64,000 nucleotides of DNA from Cantharellus purpuraceus (lineage: Eukaryota; Basidiomycota; Agaricomycetes; Cantharellales; Hydnaceae): positions 372,001-436,000 of the forward strand of contig JALBUN010000049.1 of assembly GCA_025174535.1 (NCBI GenBank), in the 5' to 3' direction. Every line of letters begins with the position of its first letter. Within the stretch, counting starts at the first letter, position 1. The notes beneath the pieces are model-generated. The model saw nothing but the letters and a program-made list of their open reading frames with translations. It was not told where the DNA came from and did not search any database. The translations under genes and the position numbers were made by a program. Shown piece by piece: positions 45,237 through 55,965 of this stretch.

Positions 45237-46658
45237 TGTATGGGAACTGGTTTTCCCTTAAAAGATCTTGTTTAAAGTCCCAAAACTGTACAATTCCGCT
45301 TGATGGCCTTAAAATATCAGCATATATCTGCTGCTTTCTCTTGATTCAGGGCCATTCAAATATTCTCTATTTTTTCATATTTTTTCGGGAATTTTCCATG
45401 CAGAAATGAGTCTACAAACTTATTGTTCTGCTGGGCAAAGTTTTGGGACCCACATGGACCCACAATCCTTCGCAGATGTCAGCAGCCCCAAAGTCAGCCG
45501 GAGTCACCCGGACAACTGACTCATTTTCGATCACATGACTCATTTCAATCTCCGACTCAATCTGGTCACCACTGCCAGTAAATGCTCAATATCTTCGCCA
45601 CCACTGCACCTCCTGACTCCATTTTCGGTGGAGAGTTCAATAGAAGCTGTGCCTACCCATAGCTGTGCTAATCAGCCTGGGAAACGAAGTATTGACCGAG
45701 TTATTTGAGTAATGGTGACTCATGCTATGACTCCTTCCATGACTCATACCATGACTCCTGTGATTACTCATACTATGACTCCTGCTCTGAGTCACACTAT
45801 GACTCCATCCATGACTCATGCCATGAGTCAGAGCAAATCCAAGCAGCTCATTGGCTAGGAAACTTCCACTCCTTTCTCACATATTCCACTAGCTTCCGGT
45901 GGTTTCCATCTATTAATAGGTAGAAGTTTCCAGTAGTATCAGTCAGCTCCTGTAAATACAATATAAAAGGAGCCCATTCTGCCTCTGAAATAAATAACCA
46001 TTTCTACCCCATCATTTGCACATCAGTGTGACTAGAGTGACATACAGTGTCATCCTCTATATCTCAGTAACTGTTGATTGTCCAGTTCAAGGGTCGCTTA
46101 CAGTTGTGTAACTGTATTCGATTGCACTTGAAGTAGTGATTGTCCTGCTTTGGGCGTGAGTGTAGTATCTACCTCACGTGACTACGAATCTACAGGGTGA
46201 GATTGTCTGTCGATAGTCCTGCCATTAGTGCTCTTGTTTAAGTTACTAGTGTGTACTGCCTTTGCAGAGCATTAGAATCTTGAACTCGTGTGAAGCAGTT
46301 GCTAGACTACTTCACACATTGCTGTTACCCGCTTCAGAGTGTCACTGGTTGGACGGTTGGATTCATCCACCTACTTCCTCTAGCCTCTAAGTGCATTCCC
46401 CTCTTTTTGGAATATCTGGACCCCTAAGCGTCTGTGAACTCTAGACTCTGGAAGTCTTATTCATTCCCTACTGCTAAGAAATGTATTACTTTTCTGTGTA
46501 TCGTCTGCATTGACCATTACAACGGATTGTAACCAAACGTTAAATTGTTTCTGGAGTTGTGCTGCAGTAGGATTTGATATTCTTCTCAGCTGTTCATTCA
46601 CGGAATTGTGGTGATTTAGAGTTTGCCCTAACACCATAATTTTGCGGGTTCCAAAACA
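45237..46658 (+). mobile_element. LTR family A-II (A11) with chimeric flanks
   Basis: 1,422 bp, TGTATGGGAACT to TTCCAAAACA. Left flank GTTCA, right flank ATATA. The bZIP-site array is at 45716-45830 (ten units). Partner of A10 in the inversion. Confidence 0.9.
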
Positions 46659-46829
46659 ATATAAGCTGGTGATTGGTGGAAAAGGTCACTTTACCTGGGC
46701 AAAATTGGAGCTGCAAGGACAAAACGGCCTTGAGGGTTTCACCAATGCAGATGGGAGTACACAGGAGCACCGGCGTGCAATCTCGGGATATGTATTCTCG
46801 ATCGACAGTGGCGCTGTGTCCTGGAGTTC
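46659..46829 (+). pseudogene. Copia E RNase H, N-terminal part
   Basis: KLVIGGKGHFTWAKLELQGQ, EGFTNADGSTQEHRRAISGY and VFSIDSGAVSWSS on the plus strand, interrupted by the gypsy insertion. It continues without loss at 54611. Confidence 0.85.
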
Positions 46830-47383
46830 TGTTATGACTATATTCATTAACGCCCAGATCCCTGTCCGATCCCCTCAGATCCCCACACATATGAAATCTA
46901 TACTCCATTTGGAAACCGCTACGTCTCCATTTACCTGTCCGATTGTCACCGCCGATTGTCACCGCCGATTGTCACCGCCGATTCCGCCCATCCGTCTCCG
47001 GTTCCAATTGATGCATCAGCATCACCATAGGAACCCAGACATCCGTCCCCATCAGACTCGGACATACTCACGTAAGGCCGTCGGCCTTGGAGACCCATCA
47101 CCAGAGTAATTATTATTAGATTTCGAATATGTATTTAGGTTGCCCGACTGGGGACTTCATTCCCCAGTTTGAATATCAAATCACGCCTAGCTCCTAAGTC
47201 CGATCCTAACTCTCTAAGTCATACTCCATCTCCGAAATCTCGGACACTGGTATTAGTGAGGGTGCAGCACATAAGCTGAAGCCAAGTCTGTTCCGACCCC
47301 CACGACGTACTCCGACCCCAACCCAACCTCCGACCCAACCTCCGATCCAATCTCTGACCCCCAATTGGACCTAGTGCGTAACA
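46830..47383 (+). repeat. 5' LTR (family B) of the gypsy element
   Basis: 554 bp, TGTTATGAC to GTGCGTAACA. GATTGTCACCGCC is tandemly triplicated at 46941-46979; other copies have one. AAGGCCG/CGGCCTT and the stem ACTGGGGA/TCCCCAGT (loop CTTCAT, about 47144-47165) are conserved palindromes in the family. Confidence 0.92.
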
Positions 47384-47415
47384 GTATATTCGAACTGCCA
47401 TACTCACTCCTACCA

Positions 47416-48527
47416 ATGCCATGATCCACCACCAATTCTGAACATGCACGAATCGTCGAGGTGCCCGCCCCCAGCATTGACACCATCCCCGAGGTCGTCG
47501 AGGAACCGACAGACCACATAGAGGCCATCAATGAAGAAGACGACACCCCACCCTCTCCAAATCTGGCGCAAGCCATCTCCCTGCTTGCTAGCAGCATCTG
47601 TAACCCACAAGCCCCTAAGTCCCGGACCAAGGTCCAAGAACCTGACCCATTCGATGGCTCCAATCCACGTAAACTCCAGCCGTTCTTGGTGCAATGCCAG
47701 TTGAATTTCCGCAACTGCCCCAACGCATTCACATCCGATCGGGCGAAGGTCACCTTCGCCATGTCCTATCTCAAAGGCACCGCACTGGACTACTTCGAAC
47801 CAGCGCTCATGGACGACTCCGATGATGGTCAGAGGACTACTCCGACTTCATCTCCGAACTTCGGACCAATTTTGGTCCGTACAACCCCGAGGCCGATGCC
47901 GAGAATGAACTTGATTGACTTCAGATGAAGGAAAATCACAAAATCGCAAAATACATTGTGAGTTTCCAGCAGCTAGCTCTGAAAGTCCAATGGGGCAACG
48001 CTGCACTCCAACGCCAATTTTACGTCAGACTCCCATCCCGCATCAAGGACGAGATATCACGCGTTGGTAAGCCAGATACTTTGGCTACCCTCCGCAAGCT
48101 CGCCCAATCCATCGATGCCCATTATTGGGAACGTCAATCCAAGGTCTCCCGCGAAAATTCGGCCAACAACAAATCGGACAAATCATCGGACAAGACACCA
48201 AAGTCCAACAAGGGGTCCGATAAGCGGGCCACCGCCAACTCAGGCCAGAAGTCAAACACTGGTAATGCTGCCACTTCTGGTTCCGGTCAGAACAACTCCG
48301 GCACCAGCAATAACTCCAGAGCTCGCAAGAGTACTCCGGACCTCTCCACCAAGCTGGGGAAGGACGGGAAACTTACCCAGCAGGAACGCCAGCGCCGCAT
48401 GGACAACAACCTCTGTCTGTTCTGCGGAAAGCCTGGTCACCAAGCCAAGGATTACAACAAGGCAACCTCATCTGCAGCAAAGGCAAAGGGCCGCACCGCC
48501 AACGCCACGACGGACCAAAAAAAATAG
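47416..48527 (+). pseudogene. Gypsy Gag (capsid and zinc knuckle)
   Basis: The likely start ATG at 47416 is followed two codons later by TGA; the 27.5-kb gypsy copy shows the same start without that stop. Capsid: VQEPDPFDGSNPRKLQPFL, then VTFAMSYLKGTALDYFEPAL. A frameshift near 47840 and a stop near 47922 follow, then YIVSFQQLALKVQWGNAALQ and VRLPSRIKDEI. A Ser/Asn/Lys-rich linker leads to the knuckle CLFCGKPGHQAKDYNK, whose last Cys is Tyr, so the C-X2-C-X4-H-X4-C finger is broken. Confidence 0.82.
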
Positions 48528-48535
48528 TAAGCAGT

Positions 48536-51500
48536 CCTATAGCCTCCGTACAGGCTGAGGGCTGCGTTGGTACTCCCCGTACGACAAACGAGGTCCGCCT
48601 GAATGCATCCACTCGTTCCCACTCCAACTCCCTCACCCTCCTCATCTACTCTGACTCCATTCCCAATACCACTATTCAAGCATTAATTGACTCTGGTTCT
48701 ACTCACTGTTTCCTCGATTCCTCTTTTTCTGATTTACATAAACTCCATACATACACCATAACTCCGATACCACTCCGATTATTTGACGGCACTACTAATG
48801 CTGTTATTTCATGAGCTATAGATCTGTCTATCCGTTTTTCTGTTGGAGAAATCCAGAACCTTACATTCTATGTTACTCCGCTTGACTCCAGCTGTTCTGT
48901 GGTTCTCGGACATAACTGGCTCACCCGCTACAATCCGTTGATTGACTGGGTATTGGGCCATATCACATTCCGTTCTCCAGCACAGGCTGTGTCATCCCCG
49001 ACGTCACCAGCAACTATAGGTGCAAAATTATCTTCTGCCTCTGCTGACTCCGCTCCGATAGATACTCCGTCTACCCCTCCGTTTATATCGATGGTGGACG
49101 CTATGGTCTTCACCAGACTAAGCAAGCTGGACAGTTCTCACACATTCCAGGTCCACCTCTCCGATCCGATATTCCTCGCTGCTTGTTCCGCCCGATCCAC
49201 TCCACCGGCCTCTCTATGGTTCCCAAGGAGTATCATGAGTTCGCCGACGTGTTCAGCAAGTCTAAAGCCGACTCCCTAGCAGAACACCGACCATATGATC
49301 TCAAGATTGAACTGGATGACAACTCCACCCCTCCACTTGGCCCTATCTACTCGCTATCACAAAAAGAGCTACTGGCTCTCCAAACATTCATAGATGAGAA
49401 CTATAGATGAGAACTTGGCCACAGGCTTCATCCACCCATCCCTATCTCCTCATGGAGCTCTGGTCCTATTTGTCTGCAAAAAAGACAGATCACTCCATCT
49501 ATGTGTCGACTTCCGTGGACTCAACAAGATCATCAAGAAAGACCAATACCTGATACCCCGCACCGCGGACCTACTCGAGAGTCCTCGAAAGGCTAAGATC
49601 TACTCCAAAATAGATCTCCGACATGCCTACCATCTAGTCCGTATCCAAGAAGGCGATGAATGGAAAATGACCTTCCGCACACGACATGGATCTTTCAAGT
49701 GGTGCGTCATGCCCTTTGGACTAACCAATGCTCCGGCTGCCTTCCAGAGGTTCATGAATGATACCTTTGCTGACCTCCTCGATGTGACCGTCCTCATTTA
49801 CTTAGACGACATTTTGGTATATTCGGACAACGAAGAAGAACATCGGACACATGTTCGAGAGGTACTCCAACGTCTCCAAAAACATGGCCTCTTCGCCCAC
49901 GCTGACAAATGCAAATTCCACTCCAACTCGGTCAAATACCTAGGCTATATCCTCTCCCCAGCAGGATTGACAATGTCCGATGACAAAATCAAAGCCATAC
50001 AGGAATGGCCAGAACCCCAGAAAGTCAAGGACGTACAGTCCTTCCTAGGGTTCGCCAACTTCTACCGCCGCTTTATTCACGGCTACTCCTATATCACTGT
50101 TCCGCTCACCCGACTCACTAGGAAGGGTATCCAATGGAATTTCACTGACGAATGTAGACAGAGTTTTGAGACCTTGAAAAAGGCCTTTACTTCCACTCCA
50201 ATACTGACTCATTGAGTTCCAGACGTTCCCATCCTATTAGAGACCGACGCCTCCAACTATGCACTTGCCACGATCCTGTCCATCATCTCTCCGGACGACG
50301 GACAAGTCCACCTGATCGCTTTTCACTCGCATACATTTATGCCCCCCGAACTGAACTATGACATCCATGACAAAGAGCTCCTTGCCATATATGAAGCCTT
50401 CCGGATATGGAGACACTACCTTGAGGGTCCCTCCGATCCGGTGGACGTCATAACTGACCACAAGAACTTGGAATACTTCTCCACAACAAAACTGCTCACC
50501 CGGAGACAGGTCCGATGGTCCGAATACCTATCTCAGTTCAATCTCATTCTCCGTTTCCGTCCAGGTCGACTTGGAGCAAAGCCCGATGCATTAACTAGAC
50601 GCTGGGACGTCTACCCTAAAGAGGGGAATAGCGACTATGCCACTGTAAACCCACACAACTTTCATCCTGTGTTCACTAATGAGCAGCTGGCATTGTCCCT
50701 ACGAGCATCCACCCTCATGACTCCCACCCTCCGAGCTGTCACCATTATGGACATCAACCAACTCCACTCCGACATCCGCTCATCACTCCGATCTGATCCT
50801 GTTGCGGTTCAACACTTGGACAACCCTTCCGATCCAAAATGGTCACTTGACCCTGAAGGGCACCTCTGACACAATGACTGGATATATGTCCCCGATGCCA
50901 ACGGCCTCCGACTCCAAATTTTGCAGTATTATCATGATCACCCAATCTCTGGCCACTTCGGGCAAAATTGCACACAAGGATTAATCCAACGAGACTATGT
51001 ATGGCCAAAAATGCGGGAATAGATTCAACACTACTGTAACTCCTGTACCACGTGTACGCGCTCAAAATTGCAAAGGCACAAACCCTACGGAACGCTTAAG
51101 CAACTTCCGATCCCGAAGCAACCATGGAACTCCATCTCCATGGATTTCATAGAGAAGCTCCCCCCATCGCTTGGATATGACACCATACTCGTGATTGTCG
51201 ACAGGTTCACCAAACAGTCACTATTCATTCCGACGCATGACACCATCACCTCCGCCTCACTAGCTAAATTGTTCGTTCTCCACATATTCTCTAAACATGG
51301 AGTCCCATCGCATGTCACGTCCAATCGGGGCTTGGAGTTCGTGTCCTCCTTCTTCCGTACATTAGGAAAGGCTCTCGACATGAAGCTTCATTTCACCTCC
51401 GGATACCACCCTGAAGGAGACGGACAAACGGAACAAATGAATCAGTCCCTGGAACAATATCTCTGAATTTATTGTAACTATCAATAAGACAACTGGGCTG

Positions 51501-52219
51501 ATCTACTTCTGATCACAGAGTTTGCCTACAACAATGCTCCAAACGCGACTACTGGCATCTCTCCGTTCTTTGCTAATAAAGGCTACCATCCAAACATCTC
51601 CGTCCACCCCGAGAAAGAACTTGCCTCCACCAAAGCCCACCAATTTGTAACCGACCTCGATCAACTACACCAACATCTCCGAGAAACCATCTCCGATGCC
51701 CAGAAACAATATCAAGTCTCCGCAGACCAACGCCGCATTCCAGCTCTGGACCTGCAAATTGGAGACAAAGCATTCGTTAAGGCTGAACACTTCCGGACCA
51801 CCCGTCCATCAAAGAAACTCTCCGAGAAATACTTAGGTCCTTATGAGGTCATTGCTCGCGCGGGCAGCAGGTCTTTCACCCTCCGCCTCCCAGACCACTT
51901 CCAAGCAGTTCATCCGGTCTTCCATATATCAATGCTTGAACCCGCTACCACGAACAAGATCTCCGGTTGCACGCAACCTCCACCTCCCCCGATCATCATC
52001 GAAGGAGACAATGAATATGAGATCTCGGAGATCCTGGACTCGAAGATCGACTGTCAATACAAGTGCAAGCTCCAGTACTTAGTCAAATGGACTGGATACG
52101 AAGGCACCAATGAAGAATCCTCATGGATTTCCGTGTCCAAACTCGATCACACATCTGAATCCGTCTCCGACTTTCACTCCGCTTATCCAGACAAACCTGG
52201 CCCCCTTATGAATCTTTAA
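48536..52219 (+). pseudogene. Gypsy Pol: protease, RT, RNase H, integrase, chromodomain
   Basis: Protease: ALIDSGSTHCFLD at about 48685 and [14 protein letters not shown] at 48895. RT: GALVLFVCKKDRSLHLCVDF near 49455 and VLIYLDDILVYS near 49795 (catalytic YLDD intact). RNase H: ETDASNYALATIL at 50240 and DHKNLEYFS. Integrase: HDHPISGHFGQN with CNSCTTC, SMDFIEKLPPS (first Asp), VTSNRGLEF, where Asn replaces the usual second Asp, and EQMNQSLEQYL. The chromodomain at 52013-52200 contains YLVKWTGYEGTNEESSW. Stops at about 50214, 50868, 51018, 51464 and 51485 break the frame. Confidence 0.9.
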
Positions 52220-52366
52220 GTTCGATTACTAATGCTAATTCTATTATTTTGCATCATCATTTTATTACAAGTCAAGGGAAATTACATGCCTGCCCAAAAG
52301 CTCCGAAGGAATCACTCCACCTCATTTTTCTCCGTTCCAAAATTTATAATCATTTTCATTCTTATT

Positions 52367-54042
52367 TTATACATCGCGTTTCCTTTTTCCCTTTCCCTTA
52401 TCTACCTCAGGCTCCGTCTCCGACTCCTCATCACTCTCTACATCCAACACCCAATCTTTCTCATCTCCCATGTCCGAATCCTCGTCCAACGGGGCCATGA
52501 ACTTCCGCAACCAACATAACTCAGCTGTCCGACGACCCTCCAGAACCTCCTTCCGTTTCATCGTCCTCACCAAGTCTACTAACAACCCCTCCATCCGCCG
52601 AAGGTGCTCCGACTGCAGGTTAACCAGCCGGATAAGCTGGCCCACGGTGCTATTGGGCACCGAAACGCGCCCCGTACCTGCACCGGTCGTCGCCCCTTCC
52701 AATCTGACACCGCTACCCCTGGCTGCCACAGCACCCGTCTCCGTCCACCTCTTTTTGGTCGGACGACCCTCCGATTCCTTCTCTGCCCCTCCTTGTACCA
52801 CTAGTCGGGGCTTGATGCTCCGACTCTGGGGATTGAACTTCCCATCAATCCTACACCCTCCTTTCCGACCCTGACAACGATCGCAGGACTGAAGTTGGCG
52901 AGTTGGGCTGGTAGGCCACACGCACTCCACACCCGCATCACGACATAAGTCACAAGTTACACCGGGTCCGCCAAATGGCTCCGTTGGAGCCAGAGCCTTG
53001 GGTGGTCTGCCCCTTCTCGCTGTGGCCTCCAAGTGTTCCCTCTCCTCCTCCTTGTCCTGCTGTTCTGCTGCCGCCTTCTCCATCTCGCGCTTGCAAAGCT
53101 GGATCGCCGACCTCGCGACACGCAGCTCCTTCTTACGGGTCGCCAACACACGACTCTCCGCCTTGCACCATATGACCCTCCGGTCCGCCTCTCGCCTCTC
53201 CGTATCAGCACTCGGGTACGCCTTCAATGAAAAGACCGCGACATTGAGATTCTTCTTGGTGGTAGCGGCATAGAGCTCCACTCTTTTGTGAGCCCTGCAG
53301 CTACCCAAGCCATCTCCTTGTAGGAATTCGAAGTGGGATTTGGCTCCGCATCCGTCCCAACATCCACGCCCGCCTTGGGCTCCGCATTTGCATCGAGATC
53401 CACATTGGCATTGGGATCCGCCTCCACCTCCACCCTCTCCGTCTCTGCCGCATCATCTTCCTCAGCTGCCCCCAACTCAAATAGGGGCCATGCCCGCGGA
53501 TGTAACAGCGAGTCCTCCGCAGTGACAGTCCTCGAACGAGTTGTCTCCGTCCATGTAACGGAGATGATGGCGACTTCTGGGGTCCCTGGCTGTATTGGCA
53601 CACTCGGACTTCCTGGGTGGCTGGTTCCCCCTGCCCCGGTCACCTCCTCCTCTACCTCCATGGCGGCCTCTAACTCGTGCACCTGCTCCTCCACTTCTTT
53701 CAGTCTTGCAGCCTCCATCGCTGCCGCAAGTTCCTTCACCATGCAGGCCCTCTCGACCTTCGCTTCCTCCTCTTTCCTTCTCCGTTCTGTTTTTGCCGCC
53801 TCTTTCCACCGCTGCTCTTCCTCCTCCTTCCGTCTCCGTTCCGCCTCCTCCTCCTCCTTCCGTCTCCGTTCCGCCTCCTCCTCCTCCTTCCGTTTCCATT
53901 CCACCTCCTCCTCCTCCTTCCATCTCCGTTCTGCTTCCTCCTCCTCTTTCCGTTTCCGCTCCTCTTCCTCTTCCTTCCGTTGGGCCAAGAGCAACTGCTC
54001 AAGCTCGGCCACGCTCATGCTTGCCAAAGGGTTTGACATCAT
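52367..54042 (-). pseudogene. Antisense module: coiled coil, AT-hook-like, Zn2Cys6-spaced protein
   Basis: Encoded opposite to gag-pol between chromodomain and 3' LTR. It begins MMSNPLASMSVAELEQLLLA at 54042. Next is a long Glu/Lys/Arg coiled coil of nine-residue repeats (about residues 25-130), an acidic Pro/Thr-rich middle, a conserved LYAATTKKNL helix, RRGRPPKA (AT-hook-like), then C-X2-C-X6-C-X12-C-X2-C-X6-C (CDLCRDAGVEC ... CDRCQGRKGGC). It ends in a leucine-rich helix and an acidic tail with KGKGKRKRDV. The cysteine spacing equals that of fungal Gal4-type Zn2Cys6 domains. A 4-nt loss near 53290, relative to the copy at 56334-58057, shifts the frame, so this copy reads as two frames. About 558 codons in total. 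Function unknown. Confidence 0.7.
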
Positions 54043-54072
54043 TGAGGATAAGACCTCAATCATGCCCCTCCT

Positions 54073-54080
54073 TTTATATG
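54073..54080 (-). promoter_or_regulatory. TATA box for the antisense module
   Basis: CATATAAAAGGAGGG in minus sense lies about 30 bp before the ATG at 54042 and is conserved at 56296-56310 in the second copy. This indicates that the antisense frame has its own promoter inside the element, next to the 3' LTR. Confidence 0.5.
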
Positions 54081-54180
54081 TCTCCAGACCCCCAGTATAA
54101 CTCTGACCGCGCCCAATCATCTCACCTATTCAATCCACGGACATGAGGCCTCAGGGGCTCAGCCTTAAATGGAGAGATAC

Positions 54181-54605
54181 TGTTATGACTATATTCATTA
54201 ATGACCAGATCCCCATCCGATCCCCTCAGATCCCCACGCATATGAAATCTATACTCCATTTGGAAACCGCTACATCTCCATTTACCTGTCCAATTGTCAC
54301 CGCCGATTCCGCCCATCCGTCTCCGGTTCCAATTGATGCATCAGCATCACCATAGGAACCCGGACATCCGTCCCCATCAGACTCAGACATACTCATGTAA
54401 GGCCATTGGCCTTGGAGACCCATCACTGGAGTAATTATTATTAGATTTCAAATATGTATTTAAGTTGCCCGAGGGCGCAGCACATAAGCTGCCAAGTCCG
54501 TTCCGACCCCCACGACGTACTCCGACACCAACCCAACCTCCGACCCAACCTCCAACCTAACCTCCAATCCAATCTCCGACCCCCAATCGGACCTAGTGCG
54601 TAACA
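54181..54605 (+). repeat. 3' LTR (family B) of the gypsy element
   Basis: 425 bp, TGTTATGAC to GTGCGTAACA. It lacks about 100 bp around the conserved hairpin found in the 5' LTR, a later deletion. The purine-rich AAATGGAGAGA at 54167-54177 is the likely polypurine tract. Confidence 0.9.
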
Positions 54606-54977
54606 AGTTCAAAGAAGCAGTCAATTGTCACGTTGTCTACCACTGAAGCGGAATATGTGGCCTCTATGCATGCTGCTGCAAAGGAAGCCCTATGGATCTG
54701 GATGTTCCTATCCGACATCATGTGTCCGCTCGAACAACTGACCACGATGTGCTGTGATAGTCAGTCAGCAATTGTGATATCCAAGGACAACCGCTACCAC
54801 TCACGGACGAAACATATTGATATCTGTTACCATTTCATTCGCAACATGGTACAGAGGGATCTCATATCCGTTCACTACTGCCCTACGAGTGACATGGTGG
54901 CCGACATGCTCACAAAGCCCCTTGCGGTGCCCATGCTCAACCACTTGGCCGGACTTGTAGGAGTGGGTCAGGCTTAA
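54606..54977 (+). pseudogene. Copia E RNase H, C-terminal part
   Basis: Continues the frame from 46829: STTEAEYVASMHAAAKEALW, CCDSQSAIVISKDNRYHSRT, KHIDICYHFIRNMV and SDMVADMLTKPLAVPM, ending at a stop codon at 54975-54977. DSQSA holds a catalytic Asp and ADMLTK is the usual copia C-terminus. TAAGGGGGAG at 54975-54984 is the polypurine tract before the 3' LTR. Confidence 0.88.
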
Positions 54978-54984
54978 GGGGGAG

Positions 54985-55249
54985 TGTTGGGAATGTGGCC
55001 ATTATGTAAGCCCATACAATGGTCCGTGCACTCAGCGCCTGCCACCTGGCAGGATATATAAATGCGTAGAAGTTTTCACTCCACCTCAGTGAAGGAATAT
55101 CACTGAGGTGGTACATAGTCATTTTACTTATGATAGATTAGTATTAACATACACTAGTTATCACACTAGGTAATTAGTTCAATGTATACTCAGTGAAGGA
55201 ATATCACTGAGGTGTTATCACACTAGTCCATTGCGCATTAGTTGCTACA
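54985..55249 (+). repeat. 3' LTR of copia E
   Basis: 265 bp, TGTTGGGAATGT to TTGCTACA, with TATA-like GATATATAAATG at about 55053. Followed by the TSD AGTAG. Confidence 0.92.
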
Positions 55250-55494
55250 AGTAGTATATATTAATATTAGTATATACAGCATTCCCTTAAGGAGTGCTGC
55301 TTTTCTTGATAGATATATGCACCCTATGGGTGCATATGTATAGTTATTATATAATCAAGTGGGCCCAAGTATACATGTGGATCCACATGTAGTTAGAGTA
55401 ACTTAGATTTTACCACACCACTGTTGCACATAGCACAACCAATATAACTTGGTTGAGTTCTGTGTTGGTGTGAAATAACTCTAACCTTACACAG

Positions 55495-55722
55495 TCACTT
55501 CAGTTCAAGGTCCAAAACATCCTTCACAAACTTTTTGGCCACTGGGGAGAACCAGGCCTTCAGGTCATGATACTGCTCAACATCCCCATGCACAGCCACA
55601 TAGAACCCCTCAATCCCTGTCCTCTCTATTGCTGCAGACCACCAAAATACAATTGTCAATGCCACATTATGATATATTGCAGTGTATGTACCTCCTGATT
55701 CATTGCTGCAAATGTTCATCAA
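55495..55722 (-). CDS. Hypothetical protein fragment near repeat P
   Basis: A 75-codon frame with ESGGTYTAIYHNVALTIVFW, VAVHGDVEQYHDLKAWFSPV and AKKFVKDVLDLEL. It may be an exon of a transposon-associated protein. I cannot name the family; no start context or splice sites are certain. Confidence 0.3.
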   Translation of the reverse strand: MMNICSNESGGTYTAIYHNVALTIVFWWSAAIERTGIEGFYVAVHGDVEQYHDLKAWFSPVAKKFVKDVLDLELK

Positions 55723-55835
55723 TGTTCCTTTGTGTTGCCTTTGGATTGGTGTGTTTTACTTTAGCACAATCCTCATGAAAGGCAGTAAGATCCTTTTGAA
55801 GCACCTTCCATTCAAATCTGCTGAGCTTTGCATAT

Positions 55836-55965
55836 GTAAGTATCCAAGGTGCTTACTTACTATAGTATATAGTTATATAGATAATTAATGTATGTGGCAT
55901 TCCTTTAAGGAATGCTGTCTTCTTGATAGATATATGCACCCATAGGGTGCATATGTATAGTTATT
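55836..55965. repeat. Palindrome-rich repeat P, copy 2
   Basis: 130 bp matching copy 1 with its three palindromes: GTAAGTATCC/GGTGCTTAC, GCATTCC/GGAATGC and ATATGCACCC/GGGTGCATAT. Compensating changes keep the second stem paired. No TSD or terminal repeat is evident. Confidence 0.65.

Larger units (their letters stand above)
46830..54605 (+). mobile_element. Complete Ty3/gypsy chromovirus-type element, TSD AGTTC
   Basis: 7,776 bp with LTR B at both ends and AGTTC at 46825-46829 and 54606-54610, inserted in the RNase H of copia E. Order: 5' LTR, gag, protease, RT, RNase H, integrase, chromodomain, an antisense coding module, 3' LTR. The coding region carries several stops, most of them CGA to TGA or CAA to TAA, so this copy is inactive. 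Confidence 0.93.
39248..55249 (+). mobile_element. Copia element E, complete but heavily invaded, TSD AGTAG
   Basis: The 5' LTR begins at 39248 and the 3' LTR ends at 55249, with AGTAG at 39243-39247 and 55250-55254. Within it lie solo LTR B (39377-39903), LTR A10, an inverted internal block (41500-45236) that contains gag, integrase, most of RT and solo LTR F, LTR A11, the RNase H N-terminal part, a complete gypsy element (46830-54605) and the RNase H C-terminal part. Stripped of insertions it is about 5 kb. Confidence 0.88.
39213..55348. repeat. Palindrome-rich repeat P, copy 1, split by copia E
   Basis: The repeat consists of 39213-39247 plus 55250-55348 and continues in register once copia E and one AGTAG are removed. 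It holds three short palindromes in a row: GTAAGTACC/GGTACTTAC, CAGCATTCC/GGAGTGCTG and ATATGCACCC/GGGTGCATAT. Copy 2 is at 55836-55965. Confidence 0.65.

Noticed and set aside
53333..54146. Long Ser- and Pro-rich plus-strand frames (255 and 183 codons)
   Set aside because: They are shadows of the Glu/Lys coiled-coil codons of the antisense module on the other strand; low complexity and no start context.
54143..54355. 70-codon frame over the gypsy 3' LTR
   Set aside because: The same frame appears in each LTR B copy because the sequence is shared; it is broken differently in each, so there is no sign of selection.
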